Shown here one piece after another: positions 13,594 through 22,165 of a stretch of DNA of 64,000 bases (position 1 is its first letter; each line of letters starts with the position of its first letter). Source of the DNA: a virus; IMG/VR virus record IMGVR_UViG_3300032213_001813, positions 124,001-188,000 of that record. The stretch is one strand, 5' to 3'. A program made the translations under genes and the position numbers. The notes beneath the pieces were generated by a model that was given only the letters and a program-made list of their open reading frames with translations, was not told the DNA's origin and did no database searches.

Positions 13594-13854
13594 ATGAATA
13601 TCAGAGACAAATATAGAGAGCGAGCTATTCAATTCGCTAATGAGTGGAAATCGGAGTTTCCAAATGTAAGTGACCATAACATTGAAATGATGGTTTCGAT
13701 TATGGCAACGCGTGATAAGACATCGTATCCTGGCGGTGGTTTCGTAGAAGCAGTTTGTGCTAACGATTTGGTTGGAGCAGTTACTCGTGCGGATAGTGAT
13801 AACATTAGAGTTATTAAGTTATTGGCACTCACACATAAACAATGTTACTTATAA
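13594..13854 (+). CDS. Hypothetical protein
   Basis: 86 residues from ATG 13594. The frame stays open upstream to 13501, but that would overlap the previous gene by 90 bases, so the later start is chosen. Helical, with one Gly-rich turn (SYPGGGFVEAV). No family recognised. Confidence 0.65.
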   Translation: MNIRDKYRERAIQFANEWKSEFPNVSDHNIEMMVSIMATRDKTSYPGGGFVEAVCANDLVGAVTRADSDNIRVIKLLALTHKQCYL

Positions 13855-13858
13855 AGAT

Positions 13859-14410
13859 ATGAATACTAATGTAAATAGAAGTCCTTATTTGGATGGATTG
13901 GAAGCAAAAGAAGAATTTAATAACACCTTACCATTGTTGGAAACTATTTTTGGAGAATGCATCAGAGTTGGTAGGTCTCAAGTATTTAAATTTGAAAATG
14001 GCGGAAATCCAATCATAATAAGAATCGCATCAGCACCATCAAATTCTAAAGTTGTTGGTGAAATGAAAAGCGTAATTACAAGTTTAAAAGATAAATCACC
14101 TTTTTATACATTTTTTACCAGAGATGTTAAGACATATCCAAAATCTAAAGAAACATATTATGATAAATTAAAATCATTATACAAATTACGAAAACCATTC
14201 AAAGGTGCGATTATGGGTATTGATGAGTTAAAATCTCAAAATGTAATTGATACAATAAAAAATGGGCAATTGTTACCATTAAACCTAAATCGTTACAAAG
14301 ATATTGGTGGTGAGATATCGTTAGAAAGAGCATTGATGGAGCAGTTTGGGATAACAGCTAAGAAAGCAAAAGAAAAAGCAGAAGCAATAAAAGTATTACT
14401 TATAAAATAA
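13859..14410 (+). CDS. Hypothetical protein, basic
   Basis: 183 residues from ATG 13859, 5 bases after the previous stop; an earlier in-frame start at 13757 would overlap that gene. Lys-rich, alpha/beta pattern, helical Lys/Ala tail (GITAKKAKEKAEAIKVLLIK). No family recognised; nucleic-acid binding is possible from charge only. Confidence 0.68.
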   Translation: MNTNVNRSPYLDGLEAKEEFNNTLPLLETIFGECIRVGRSQVFKFENGGNPIIIRIASAPSNSKVVGEMKSVITSLKDKSPFYTFFTRDVKTYPKSKETYYDKLKSLYKLRKPFKGAIMGIDELKSQNVIDTIKNGQLLPLNLNRYKDIGGEISLERALMEQFGITAKKAKEKAEAIKVLLIK

Positions 14411-14417
14411 TAAAGAT

Positions 14418-14879
14418 ATGGGATTAGATATGTATTTGACTCGTAAGACCTACGTTAAACAATGGTCACATCAAAAGCCGGAAGAGCAGTTTGAAATCAC
14501 TATCACAAAAGGTGGTAAACCTTATGATGGTATTGATGTATCCAACGTTACCAACATCGAAGAGGAAGTTGGTTATTGGCGAAAGGCAAACCAAATCCAT
14601 CGATGGTTCGTTGAGAATGTTCAGAATGGTGTGGATAATTGTGGGGAGTATTCCGTTAGTAAAGGTGAGTTAGAAGAACTTAGGAATATATGTACGGAGG
14701 TATTCAACGACCATAGTAAAGCTGAGGAGTTGTTACCATCTGCGGCCGGATTCTTCTTTGGGAATACTGACTATGATGAGTGGTATTACAATGATGTAGA
14801 GCATACCATTGAAATTATAGATAAGATATTTTCTGAATCGGATGGTAATCAGGATATTTATTATTCATCTTCTTGGTAA
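14418..14879 (+). CDS. Conserved phage protein of unknown function
   Basis: 153 residues starting MGLDMYLTRKTY and containing YWRKANQIHRWFVENVQNG, DNCGEYSV, LLPSAAGFFFG and an ending with repeated acidic/aromatic residues. This is a recurrent family in many phages. It has no proven function, though it is sometimes misannotated as an enzyme. The internal conservation supports a real gene. Confidence 0.8.
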   Translation: MGLDMYLTRKTYVKQWSHQKPEEQFEITITKGGKPYDGIDVSNVTNIEEEVGYWRKANQIHRWFVENVQNGVDNCGEYSVSKGELEELRNICTEVFNDHSKAEELLPSAAGFFFGNTDYDEWYYNDVEHTIEIIDKIFSESDGNQDIYYSSSW

Positions 14880-14882
14880 ACA

Positions 14883-14914
14883 TTAGGAAATATCAAAACT
14901 TTTTACTATATTAG
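14883..14914 (+). promoter_or_regulatory. Class A promoter
   Basis: TTAGGAAAT at 14883-14891 and TATATTAG at 14907-14914 (a slightly off-consensus -7 box); ATG of the lipoprotein at 14919. Confidence 0.55.
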
Positions 14915-14918
14915 ATAT

Positions 14919-15194
14919 ATGAAAAAAACATTAGCAATTTACATAGCATTCATTATGGTGGGTGCTATGATTTTCGGAGCTTGTTCAAATGACCCAATGT
15001 CAAAAGAACGATTGGGTAAAGATGATGGGTTTGAGGTAGAATACCTTTTTGAGAAAGATGGTGTAAAAATGTATCGTTTTTATGATGCACCGCATTATCA
15101 TTATTTTACAAGTAGAGGTGAAACTATAACAACACAAACAAGTGGTAGTGGTAAACACGAAACTCGTCACCAAGAAAACATAAAATCTTATTAA
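14919..15194 (+). CDS. Small lipoprotein (DUF4884-like)
   Basis: 91 residues. A signal peptide with lipobox MIFGAC gives Cys21 as lipid attachment site, followed by SND. The mature part FEVEYLFEKDGVKMYRFYD...HYFTS resembles the DUF4884 lipoproteins of Bacteroides, as I recall the family. It would sit in the host membrane. Role unknown; a superinfection or envelope function is inference. The ATG is only 5 bases after the -7 box, so either the promoter call is shifted or another start is used. Confidence 0.75.
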   Translation: MKKTLAIYIAFIMVGAMIFGACSNDPMSKERLGKDDGFEVEYLFEKDGVKMYRFYDAPHYHYFTSRGETITTQTSGSGKHETRHQENIKSY

Positions 15195-15195
15195 T

Positions 15196-15360
15196 ATGGA
15201 ACTGACATTGGGAGATTTGCAAGAAATTGAATTAATTTGTATTGAGGCATCTGCTTGGGGATTGAGAGAGGAAGTTGTTGATGCAGCAGAAACTCTTATA
15301 AACGAAGGATATGAACCGGTGGTAGCATATGAGATTGCATACGCCGATTGGGTTAAATAA
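15196..15360 (+). CDS. Hypothetical 54-residue protein
   Basis: Starts 2 bases after the lipoprotein stop (TTAATATGG context). Acidic and helical (LQEIELICIEASAWGLREEV, later AAETLINEGYEP). No family recognised; tight packing supports it. Confidence 0.6.
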   Translation: MELTLGDLQEIELICIEASAWGLREEVVDAAETLINEGYEPVVAYEIAYADWVK

Positions 15361-15361
15361 A

Positions 15362-15580
15362 ATGGAAGGAGTGAAATTTTTACAAGCAAACGGAAGAGTA
15401 TATGTGGTTAAACGAATGTTTCCAGTTAATGGTTGGTTTACAACGGCAGTAAATGAATTTGGTGGAGAGTATATAGCAAAAGAATATTGTGTTGAAACAA
15501 TTATCAAAGATAACACAACTTACTATTTAGTTAATGAAGCACCCGAAATACCTTTTGAAGAAATAAAAAATGAAGTATAA
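15362..15580 (+). CDS. Hypothetical protein
   Basis: 72 residues from ATG 15362, 2 bases after the previous stop; an upstream in-frame start would overlap that gene. All-beta pattern. It overlaps the next gene by 11 bases. No family recognised. Confidence 0.65.
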   Translation: MEGVKFLQANGRVYVVKRMFPVNGWFTTAVNEFGGEYIAKEYCVETIIKDNTTYYLVNEAPEIPFEEIKNEV

Positions 15581-15911
15581 CCCAGAACAAGAACTGACAG
15601 ATAAAGAACTTAATTGTTTAGATGAGAAGGATTTCTTTGAGTACTTAGATTCCAAAGCTCAATATTTAAAACAATATACTCGTCCATTGGAATCCTATCA
15701 CACCAAACGATTTGCATCAATTGCAGCAGCTATGGAAGGTAGAGAGTTTACTGATAAGGAGTTGAAAACCGCAAGAGAGATTGGAAATAAGAACTTCCAA
15801 GAACGTATGGAGAAGGAAGCTGATATGGAAGAGAAATTAGGTGGTGACCCTAAATACAAAGATGAAGGAATTAAGAATATCAAAACACATCGTTCCCAAT
15901 GGTTCGATTAA
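15570..15911 (+). CDS. Hypothetical helical protein
   Basis: 113 residues, very highly charged and helical (TDKELKTAREIGNKNFQERM). No family recognised. Overlaps the previous gene by 11 bases and is 12 bases ahead of the next. Confidence 0.68.
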   Translation: MKYNPEQELTDKELNCLDEKDFFEYLDSKAQYLKQYTRPLESYHTKRFASIAAAMEGREFTDKELKTAREIGNKNFQERMEKEADMEEKLGGDPKYKDEGIKNIKTHRSQWFD

Positions 15912-15923
15912 ACCCAAACTAAA

Positions 15924-16247
15924 ATGAGTAAAATTAAAGAAGCTAAATTAAATAACTTAACAAAAGAAGAAATGGATAATGCAATTTATGAGATTCCTCC
16001 AATGGAATACCTTGATTTAATGGATGAATATAACAATGGTAAGTATTCTTATCTAAATCCTCAAAGTAAAAACTTCGATGAAATATTGGATAAAGCAAAT
16101 CCAAACTATTCAGAGTATAGCGTTACTGATGCAGTTGATTATGCGTTTGAAGTGATGCAAGTTACCGAAGCAGAGGTTGGTAAGGATGTATATAAAGAAT
16201 TGATTAAAGAGCAAATTATAGCATTCATTCGTTCAAGTAGATTTTAA
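15924..16247 (+). CDS. Hypothetical protein
   Basis: 107 residues, acidic, helical, Asn/Tyr-rich. No family recognised. Last gene of the 14.9-16.2 kb run before a weak TATATTTA box. Confidence 0.67.
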   Translation: MSKIKEAKLNNLTKEEMDNAIYEIPPMEYLDLMDEYNNGKYSYLNPQSKNFDEILDKANPNYSEYSVTDAVDYAFEVMQVTEAEVGKDVYKELIKEQIIAFIRSSRF

Positions 16248-16283
16248 TTTTTGTATATTTATAATAAATAAACAATAGATATT

Positions 16284-16532
16284 ATGGAAAGAATTACAAC
16301 ACAAGTAGTAAACAAAGGATTTGCTGGAGAACCAGTAGTACATGCATTGCAGGATAGAGATACATTGAAAGTATATGATTTAGAAAATATCAAAACCATA
16401 GAATATACAGATGGAAATCGTAGAGATGCAGTTATTCCAAACGATGTAGATTATGTAATAGCTAATCACGAAGGACATTTGGTAGATATTATTGAAGATG
16501 AGAATGGAGATATTACATTATTCATAAAATAA
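16284..16532 (+). CDS. Hypothetical beta-rich protein
   Basis: 82 residues. Alternating hydrophobic strands (LKVYDLENIKTIEYTDGNRR, VDYVIANHEGHLVDIIEDEN). No family recognised. A TATATTTA box at 16254-16261 lacks a good -33 element, so the promoter is uncertain. Confidence 0.68.
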   Translation: MERITTQVVNKGFAGEPVVHALQDRDTLKVYDLENIKTIEYTDGNRRDAVIPNDVDYVIANHEGHLVDIIEDENGDITLFIK

Positions 16533-16534
16533 AA

Positions 16535-16669
16535 ATGGAAATACTAAAGAGAGTTATAAAAAAGGTTGAGTTGTGGTGGGATATATACTTTGTATATTTT
16601 TTGTACAACGATAAGAAGTTAGATAGATACTATACCTACATGCGTAAAAAGTGGGGAAATGATATATGA
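16535..16669 (+). CDS. Hypothetical 44-residue protein
   Basis: Begins 2 bases after the previous stop and overlaps the third halogenase by ATGA. Aromatic and basic (KKVELWWDIYFVYFLYNDKK). Perhaps a small membrane-associated peptide coupled to the halogenase. Too short to assign. Confidence 0.6.
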   Translation: MEILKRVIKKVELWWDIYFVYFLYNDKKLDRYYTYMRKKWGNDI

Positions 16670-18243
16670 AAAAAAAGTTTGTTATAATTGGTGGTGGAAC
16701 TGCGGGGTGGTTAAGCGCTTTGTATGTTAATAAATTGTATGGAACTGATGCTGATATCACTTTAATAGAAAGTGATGAAATTGGTATATTAGGTGCAGGT
16801 GAAGGTACTGTTCCATTGTTCGTTTATATCCTAAAATATTTGGATATTGATGTTTATCACTTTATGATTGAGTGTAACGCTACTCATAAAATTGGTATAT
16901 CTTTTGAAAATTGGAATGGTGATGGTGAAAAGTACATGCATGATTTTCAAAAATCATACTTTAATGAAACCAAAGATGAGGCAACCAAAATTCAGGGAGA
17001 ATATATGGGGTATTTAATTGATAAAGGATTAAACCCATTTGATTATAGTGTATCTAAACAATTAGCATATTCAAACAAATCACCTATTTTAAAAAATGGA
17101 GATGAACCTTGTGGATACTCATTTCACTTTGATGCCCATTTAGTTGCACAATACTTTCGTAAATTAGCAGAAGAGAGAGGTGTTAAGAGAGTTGAAGGTA
17201 AGACAAAAGATTTTGTTGTAAACCAAAATGGAAATCTAACATCGGTATTGATGGAGACTGGTTATAGATACCAAGCTGATTTTTGGTTTGATTGTAGTGG
17301 ATTCAAACGATTAATAGTAGGTCAGTTATATAAAACACCTTGGATATCGTATAAGGATAAACTTACAGTAAATTCTGCTATTCCGTTCTTCTTACCACAA
17401 TCCGAAACTGAACTTAAACCATACACCCGTGCCATTGCTATGAAGTATGGTTGGATGTGGCAGATACCTTTACAAAATAGATGGGGTTGTGGTTATATAT
17501 TCGATGATAACTACATAGATTACGAAAAAGCAAAGCAAGAGGTAGAAGAACATTTAGGACATTCAATAGAAATAAATAAACTTATTAAGTTTAGAGCTGG
17601 GAGATTCTTAAACACTTGGGTGAATAATGTTATAGCTATTGGTTTAAGTAGTGGATTTACTGAACCATTAGAAGCAACATCTATTATGGTTGCTATTGCT
17701 GGATTAAAGGATTTATCTAAAACGGTATTGGATAACTATAATGAGAGAGTAATAAAGGAGTATAACGATTTTATGGGTTCTTACAACGATGAGATTGTAG
17801 ATTTCTTGCAATTCCATTATATAACTAAAAGAACCGATACACCATTTTGGAAATATTACACAGAGAAATCACCACTTTCGGATAGTTTGAGAAATATTGT
17901 TGAGAGTTATTTCAATGGAAAGTTTTTTGAAATTGATGAAAAGGATAAAATAGTATTTGCCGAAAGTAATTATATGGAAGTTGGATATGGTTTGGAGTTT
18001 TTTGATTCAGATTACTTTAAAAAAATATATCAACAATATGAAGATAAGGGTGTTGTTGAAAAAATACATCAGCACAATTCTCAAAGTCTTAAATATACAT
18101 ATGATAACTCAATGCCAGCGTTAGCATTCTTAAAGTTAGTAAAAATTGCATATGATGATAATCAATTGGATGACTTTAAAAAACTACTAAAGAAAGATGA
18201 ACCAAAAGAAAAAGAGAAATCAAGTTCTTGGAAGTTGTGGTAA
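16666..18243 (+). CDS. Flavin-dependent tryptophan halogenase 3
   Basis: 525 residues. IGGGTAGWL FAD motif, GAGEGT, catalytic Lys75 in ATHKIGISFENW, WMWQIPLQNRWGCGYIF, and GFTEPLEATSI. It has a C-terminal extension ending in a Lys/Ser/Trp-rich tail. More similar to halogenase 4 than to 1 and 2 (shared YTRAIAMKYGWMWQ and HYITKRTDTPFW-type segments), so the two pairs arose by separate duplications. Confidence 0.92.
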   Translation: MKKKFVIIGGGTAGWLSALYVNKLYGTDADITLIESDEIGILGAGEGTVPLFVYILKYLDIDVYHFMIECNATHKIGISFENWNGDGEKYMHDFQKSYFNETKDEATKIQGEYMGYLIDKGLNPFDYSVSKQLAYSNKSPILKNGDEPCGYSFHFDAHLVAQYFRKLAEERGVKRVEGKTKDFVVNQNGNLTSVLMETGYRYQADFWFDCSGFKRLIVGQLYKTPWISYKDKLTVNSAIPFFLPQSETELKPYTRAIAMKYGWMWQIPLQNRWGCGYIFDDNYIDYEKAKQEVEEHLGHSIEINKLIKFRAGRFLNTWVNNVIAIGLSSGFTEPLEATSIMVAIAGLKDLSKTVLDNYNERVIKEYNDFMGSYNDEIVDFLQFHYITKRTDTPFWKYYTEKSPLSDSLRNIVESYFNGKFFEIDEKDKIVFAESNYMEVGYGLEFFDSDYFKKIYQQYEDKGVVEKIHQHNSQSLKYTYDNSMPALAFLKLVKIAYDDNQLDDFKKLLKKDEPKEKEKSSSWKLW

Positions 18244-18246
18244 TTT

Positions 18247-19758
18247 ATGAAAAAACAAATTGTTATAGTAGGTGGGGGAACTGCAGGATGGATGACTGCA
18301 CTTTATATCAATAAACAATACGGAGATACTGCCGATGTTAAGATAATAGAAAGTGAGGAAATTGGTATATTGGGCGCAGGTGAAGGGTCTGTTCCATTGA
18401 TGGTTGATTTTTTACAAAATCTAAACATAGATATTTACGATTTTTTATTAGAAACAAAGGCAACTCATAAGTTTGGTATCATATTTGAAAATTGGAATGG
18501 TGATGGTACTGAATATATGCATGAATTTCACGCCTCATATCTAAAAAAAGAAAAAAATAATCCAAATATTGAAGATTTAGAATGCGAATACATTGGATAT
18601 CTATTGAAAAACGGAATGAATCCGAATGAATATGGATATGGTAAACGCATGTTAATGAATCAAAAATCTCCAATTTTAGTAGATGGTACTGTTCCGAGTG
18701 GTTATTCGTTTCACTTTGATGCAAATCTAACTGCCAAATATTTTCGTAGAATAGCAGAACAAAGAGGTATTAAACACATAGAAGGTACTGCTAAAAGGTT
18801 CATGCAAAAAGATAGTGGTGATATCTACGCAGTTGTTATGCAGAATGGTATGACTATTAAGTGTGATTTTATATTTGATTGTACCGGATTCAAACAAATG
18901 ATAGTTGGTAAGTTGTACAATACTAAATGGAAATCCTATAAAGATAAACTCACAGTCAATTCAGCATCTGCTTTCTTTTTACCACAAAACGATACTCACT
19001 TAAAACCATACACAAGAGCAATAGCAATGAAGTATGGATGGATGTGGCAAGTTCCACTTCAACACAGATGGGGGTGTGGATACATTTTTGATGATAAGTA
19101 CATAAATGAAGATGAGGCTAAGAAAGAGATAGAAGAGGTAATGGGGTATGATGTTAAGATTGTTAGAAATTTTAAATTCAATTCCGGTAGGTATGAAAAA
19201 GTTTGGGTTAATAATTGTATAGCTATTGGATTAAGTACTGGTTTTAATGAACCATTGGAAGCAACTGCACTATTAGCATCTATGGTTCAATTGAGTGAGA
19301 TAGATAAGTACATAATCGATAGGAGTGATATTAAAGATATTGAAACATATAACCAAAAAATAGCAAGTTATAGCGATGACATTGTGGATTTTTTACAATT
19401 TCATTATCTTACAAAACGAACCGATACACCATTTTGGACTGAATATTGGAAATCTAATATGTCGGAATCATTGAAACATATATTAGAAACCTATTACAAC
19501 GATAATAAAATAGATTTAATTTACAATCCAAATCTATGCTTTAATAGAAAAAACTTTATTGAATGTGGTAGGGGGCAGGGTATATTTACTGATGAGTTTT
19601 TTATTAAGGAATATGAAAAATTTGAAGATAAAGAACTAATAAATGAAATACACAACTACAATGAAAAAAAGTTGCAAGAATTGATGGGAAAATCTATCAG
19701 CTATAAGAACTTTTTGACTATGATAAAAATAGCATATAATAAAGTAAAGTTAAATTAG
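18247..19758 (+). CDS. Flavin-dependent tryptophan halogenase 4
   Basis: 503 residues. VGGGTAGWM, GAGEGS, catalytic Lys75 in ATHKFGIIFENW, WMWQVPLQHRWGCGYIF, GFNEPLEATAL. It follows halogenase 3 by 3 bases. Like the others it needs a flavin reductase for FADH2; none is encoded in the window, so the host would supply it. Confidence 0.92.
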   Translation: MKKQIVIVGGGTAGWMTALYINKQYGDTADVKIIESEEIGILGAGEGSVPLMVDFLQNLNIDIYDFLLETKATHKFGIIFENWNGDGTEYMHEFHASYLKKEKNNPNIEDLECEYIGYLLKNGMNPNEYGYGKRMLMNQKSPILVDGTVPSGYSFHFDANLTAKYFRRIAEQRGIKHIEGTAKRFMQKDSGDIYAVVMQNGMTIKCDFIFDCTGFKQMIVGKLYNTKWKSYKDKLTVNSASAFFLPQNDTHLKPYTRAIAMKYGWMWQVPLQHRWGCGYIFDDKYINEDEAKKEIEEVMGYDVKIVRNFKFNSGRYEKVWVNNCIAIGLSTGFNEPLEATALLASMVQLSEIDKYIIDRSDIKDIETYNQKIASYSDDIVDFLQFHYLTKRTDTPFWTEYWKSNMSESLKHILETYYNDNKIDLIYNPNLCFNRKNFIECGRGQGIFTDEFFIKEYEKFEDKELINEIHNYNEKKLQELMGKSISYKNFLTMIKIAYNKVKLN

Positions 19759-19786
19759 GATATATCAAAAATATTTACTATATTTG
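19755..19786 (+). promoter_or_regulatory. Class A promoter
   Basis: TTAGGATAT at 19755-19763 (overlapping the halogenase stop) and TATATTTG at 19779-19786; ATG at 19791 is very close, so the message would be almost leaderless. Confidence 0.65.
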
Positions 19787-19790
19787 TAAG

Positions 19791-20534
19791 ATGAGAATTA
19801 CACACATTTCAGATACCCACAACAAACACAACCAACTTACGCAAGATTTGCCGGGTGGTGATTTAATTATCCATAGCGGAGATATATCTTCATTGGGTAG
19901 GAAGAGTGAATGCCAACGATTTGTAAATTGGTTTGGAAATCTACCATACACATACAAAATATTCGTTGCAGGAAATCACGACCTATCATTTGAATCCGAA
20001 ATACTATATCGTAAGAAAGCACAATACTTTGATGGTACAAATGATTGGGATGCTCCAGCAGTTGAGGGAAAACCTGAATGGGTTACTGAATTGATTGATA
20101 ATCTACCCAAAGGAGTTATCTATTTGGAGAATCAATCAGTTAATATCGATGGAGTTAAGATTTGGGGTTCACCATATTCAGCACGTTTTGGTAGAGAGTG
20201 GGCATTCAATGTGAGTAGAGGTGAGGATAGTAGAAAGTTGTGGGGAACGATTCCGCCGGATGCTAATATCATAGTTACGCACGGTCCTCTATTTGGTGTA
20301 GGGGATAGAACCAACAATAATATGAATGTTGGGTGTGAGGATTTGAGAGAAACAATAATGAATTTAGAACCGGATTTCCACTTATGCGGACACATCCATG
20401 AAGGTGCAGGATATGTACAATTTGGTAAAACACATTGTATAAATGGTTCTAACTTATCATTGGGATATGAATACAAAAACAAACCAGTAACATTTGATTA
20501 CAATTTTGAAACAAAAGAAATCCAATTTATATAA
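19791..20534 (+). CDS. Metallophosphoesterase (UPF0046/MPPED-like)
   Basis: 247 residues of the calcineurin-like fold. ISDTHNKHN at the start gives metal ligands Asp8 and His10. Then IIHSGDIS, VAGNHDLSF, IVTHGPLFGVGD and CGHIHEG complete the five conserved metal-binding motifs. The pattern resembles the MPPED/UPF0046 group that hydrolyses phosphodiesters or nucleotides. Substrate unknown. Single-gene unit with its own promoter. Confidence 0.87.
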   Translation: MRITHISDTHNKHNQLTQDLPGGDLIIHSGDISSLGRKSECQRFVNWFGNLPYTYKIFVAGNHDLSFESEILYRKKAQYFDGTNDWDAPAVEGKPEWVTELIDNLPKGVIYLENQSVNIDGVKIWGSPYSARFGREWAFNVSRGEDSRKLWGTIPPDANIIVTHGPLFGVGDRTNNNMNVGCEDLRETIMNLEPDFHLCGHIHEGAGYVQFGKTHCINGSNLSLGYEYKNKPVTFDYNFETKEIQFI

Positions 20535-20552
20535 AAAATATTTGGCAAATCA

Positions 20553-20584
20553 TTTGGAAATATCAGATTTTTTACATATCTTTA
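20553..20584 (+). promoter_or_regulatory. Class A promoter
   Basis: TTTGGAAAT at 20553-20561 and TATCTTTA at 20577-20584, ahead of the gene at 20598. Confidence 0.65.
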
Positions 20585-20597
20585 CTATGTAATAAAA

Positions 20598-20972
20598 ATG
20601 ATAGATATGGAAAATTTAATTGGTCAAATGGTTCATGTGGTAGTTTCCAAAGGTGGTAAATCTGCTACTAAATTCCTCAAAGTTTGTAAGGTGAAAGCAC
20701 GTTCAGTTCTATTTATTGAAGTAGATAAGGAAAATCGTAAAAACATTTTCCGTAAGGTTAAGACGAATGATATTACACCTATTGGGTTGATTGGAGAATC
20801 TCCCGCGTTTTCTATTAAAGAAGGTGTGTTGCCTGATAAGTGGGAATCCGAATGGGATAACATTGGTAACGTCTCCCGAATGGCAGCAGGTTCATTCCAA
20901 TACACATCCCGTCCTATATATAGTAATCACTCAAAAGGTTGGGCACCCAATGGAGCACACTTTAGAACATAA
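20598..20972 (+). CDS. Hypothetical protein
   Basis: 124 residues. The first 50 residues look like a small beta-barrel (MVHVVVSKGGKSATKFLKV, then VLFIEVDKENRKNIFRKVK), so an RNA/DNA-binding fold is possible. The tail is Gly/Ser/Asn-rich. ATG 20607 is an alternative start with a longer leader. No family recognised. Confidence 0.68.
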   Translation: MIDMENLIGQMVHVVVSKGGKSATKFLKVCKVKARSVLFIEVDKENRKNIFRKVKTNDITPIGLIGESPAFSIKEGVLPDKWESEWDNIGNVSRMAAGSFQYTSRPIYSNHSKGWAPNGAHFRT

Positions 20973-20973
20973 T

Positions 20974-21090
20974 ATGATGGAAAGGATAAAACAATTGTTA
21001 TACGATTTTTCGATGAGTTGTGTGATAATGGTATTCGCTGTTATAGCGTTCATCGAATATTTAATTACTGAAACATTTAAAAAAAGATAA
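20974..21090 (+). CDS. Small single-span membrane protein
   Basis: 38 residues from ATG 20974 (a second ATG follows at once). One hydrophobic helix (CVIMVFAVIAFIEYLI) flanked by charged ends. The longer frame from 20791 would overlap the preceding gene completely. Likely inner-membrane peptide of unknown role. Confidence 0.6.
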   Translation: MMERIKQLLYDFSMSCVIMVFAVIAFIEYLITETFKKR

Positions 21091-21093
21091 GAT

Positions 21094-21375
21094 ATGAATT
21101 TAAGAGGTAGAAGTTTTGCATTGGTATTACACGCTGCAACCGGTGGTTTAGCAGTATTCTCACTTGTTACAAACCTATTAGCAGGAAACTATGATATTAG
21201 TTGGCAGGCGAACACAATAATTTTTGTTTGTTTATCAGCAACTCATATGTTAGAAGTAGTTGGTTACGAAAATGTAATTGAAACAGCAAACACCAAAGCA
21301 GTCAAAATGTTGGAGGATGCTATGGAACAAAAAAAACAATTTGATAAAAAACATTCAACTAAAACTCAAAAATAA
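21094..21375 (+). CDS. Membrane protein, two spans
   Basis: 93 residues with hydrophobic segments at about 8-29 and 39-56 and a Lys-rich cytoplasmic tail (DAMEQKKQFDKKHSTKTQK). No family recognised. Resembles small phage membrane proteins or holin-like topology, but evidence for a holin is thin. Confidence 0.68.
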   Translation: MNLRGRSFALVLHAATGGLAVFSLVTNLLAGNYDISWQANTIIFVCLSATHMLEVVGYENVIETANTKAVKMLEDAMEQKKQFDKKHSTKTQK

Positions 21376-21376
21376 T

Positions 21377-21577
21377 ATGGAAGGTAAATTAAACGTTAAG
21401 TACAGCGATTTTCAAACACAGTTATCATTTAATGAGTGGGCACAGTACATTCAGGCATCTACTCTATGGGATGAAGCAACTAATGAACGTAATAGACAAT
21501 TCATTGAGCAGTATCGAAACTTTAAGTTCGCGGAGGCATTTCCTGCAAAAGAACTATCATTACAAAGGGTATGCTAA
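21377..21577 (+). CDS. Hypothetical protein
   Basis: 66 residues from ATG 21377, one base after the previous stop; the longer frame from 21278 would overlap it. Acidic/aromatic helix-rich. Overlaps the next gene by 7 bases. No family recognised. Confidence 0.62.
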   Translation: MEGKLNVKYSDFQTQLSFNEWAQYIQASTLWDEATNERNRQFIEQYRNFKFAEAFPAKELSLQRVC

Positions 21578-21909
21578 AATTTATAGTTACGTTCGTAGTT
21601 TTTATAACTACATTATATCTACTGATTGGGTATGATAAAATACTCAATAGGTATGGTATGTATCTTAAAAAGCAATATTGGACAGATTACAATACCATTG
21701 AATTTTGTAGTTGGATGGCGAAAGCAATTATCATTGTGCCGGGATTGGTATTTGGTATTGAGTTATGGTATATGCACTTCTTAACTCTAGCCACATCATC
21801 TGCACTAATTTGGGCAAGTATGAGAAAGAGTTTACCAACACTAATCCTATTCAATACGATATGGATTTGTATATCTTTGACTATTATAATACGAAATTTG
21901 TTTCCATAG
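21571..21909 (+). CDS. Multi-span membrane protein
   Basis: 112 residues with about four hydrophobic helices (5-20, 46-62, 66-84, 90-108). No family recognised. It may act with the neighbouring small membrane proteins at 20974, 21094 and 21956. Confidence 0.68.
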   Translation: MLKFIVTFVVFITTLYLLIGYDKILNRYGMYLKKQYWTDYNTIEFCSWMAKAIIIVPGLVFGIELWYMHFLTLATSSALIWASMRKSLPTLILFNTIWICISLTIIIRNLFP

Positions 21910-21910
21910 A

Positions 21911-21942
21911 TTTGGAAATATCAAATAATTGTTGTATCTTTA
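21911..21942 (+). promoter_or_regulatory. Class A promoter
   Basis: TTTGGAAAT at 21911-21919 and TATCTTTA at 21935-21942. Confidence 0.65.
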
Positions 21943-21955
21943 CTAAAATAAAAAT

Positions 21956-22162
21956 ATGATTGTTGCATTCATAATAAGTGGTATATTACTATTGATTGGA
22001 TTTATTTATATAGGTGTAGTACACTATCTATTGGCAATGGAAATGGGTGATGCTATAAAGAGATTACCACCCGATGTTGAATTGGTTGATATAACAACAC
22101 TCAAATTTCCAGAAGAAATGGAATATGATGATGAGTATCACAAACCAGATTATAAAAAATAA
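21956..22162 (+). CDS. Small membrane protein with acidic tail
   Basis: 68 residues: one N-terminal hydrophobic helix (about 2-27) and a cytoplasmic acidic tail (MEYDDEYHKPDYKK). No family recognised. Leads the FkbM methyltransferase by 3 bases. Confidence 0.65.
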   Translation: MIVAFIISGILLLIGFIYIGVVHYLLAMEMGDAIKRLPPDVELVDITTLKFPEEMEYDDEYHKPDYKK

Positions 22163-22165
22163 GTT

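Noticed and set aside
21094-21375. Holin assignment for the small two-span membrane protein
   Set aside because: Topology alone is not enough; no endolysin neighbours it and many small membrane genes exist in the window.
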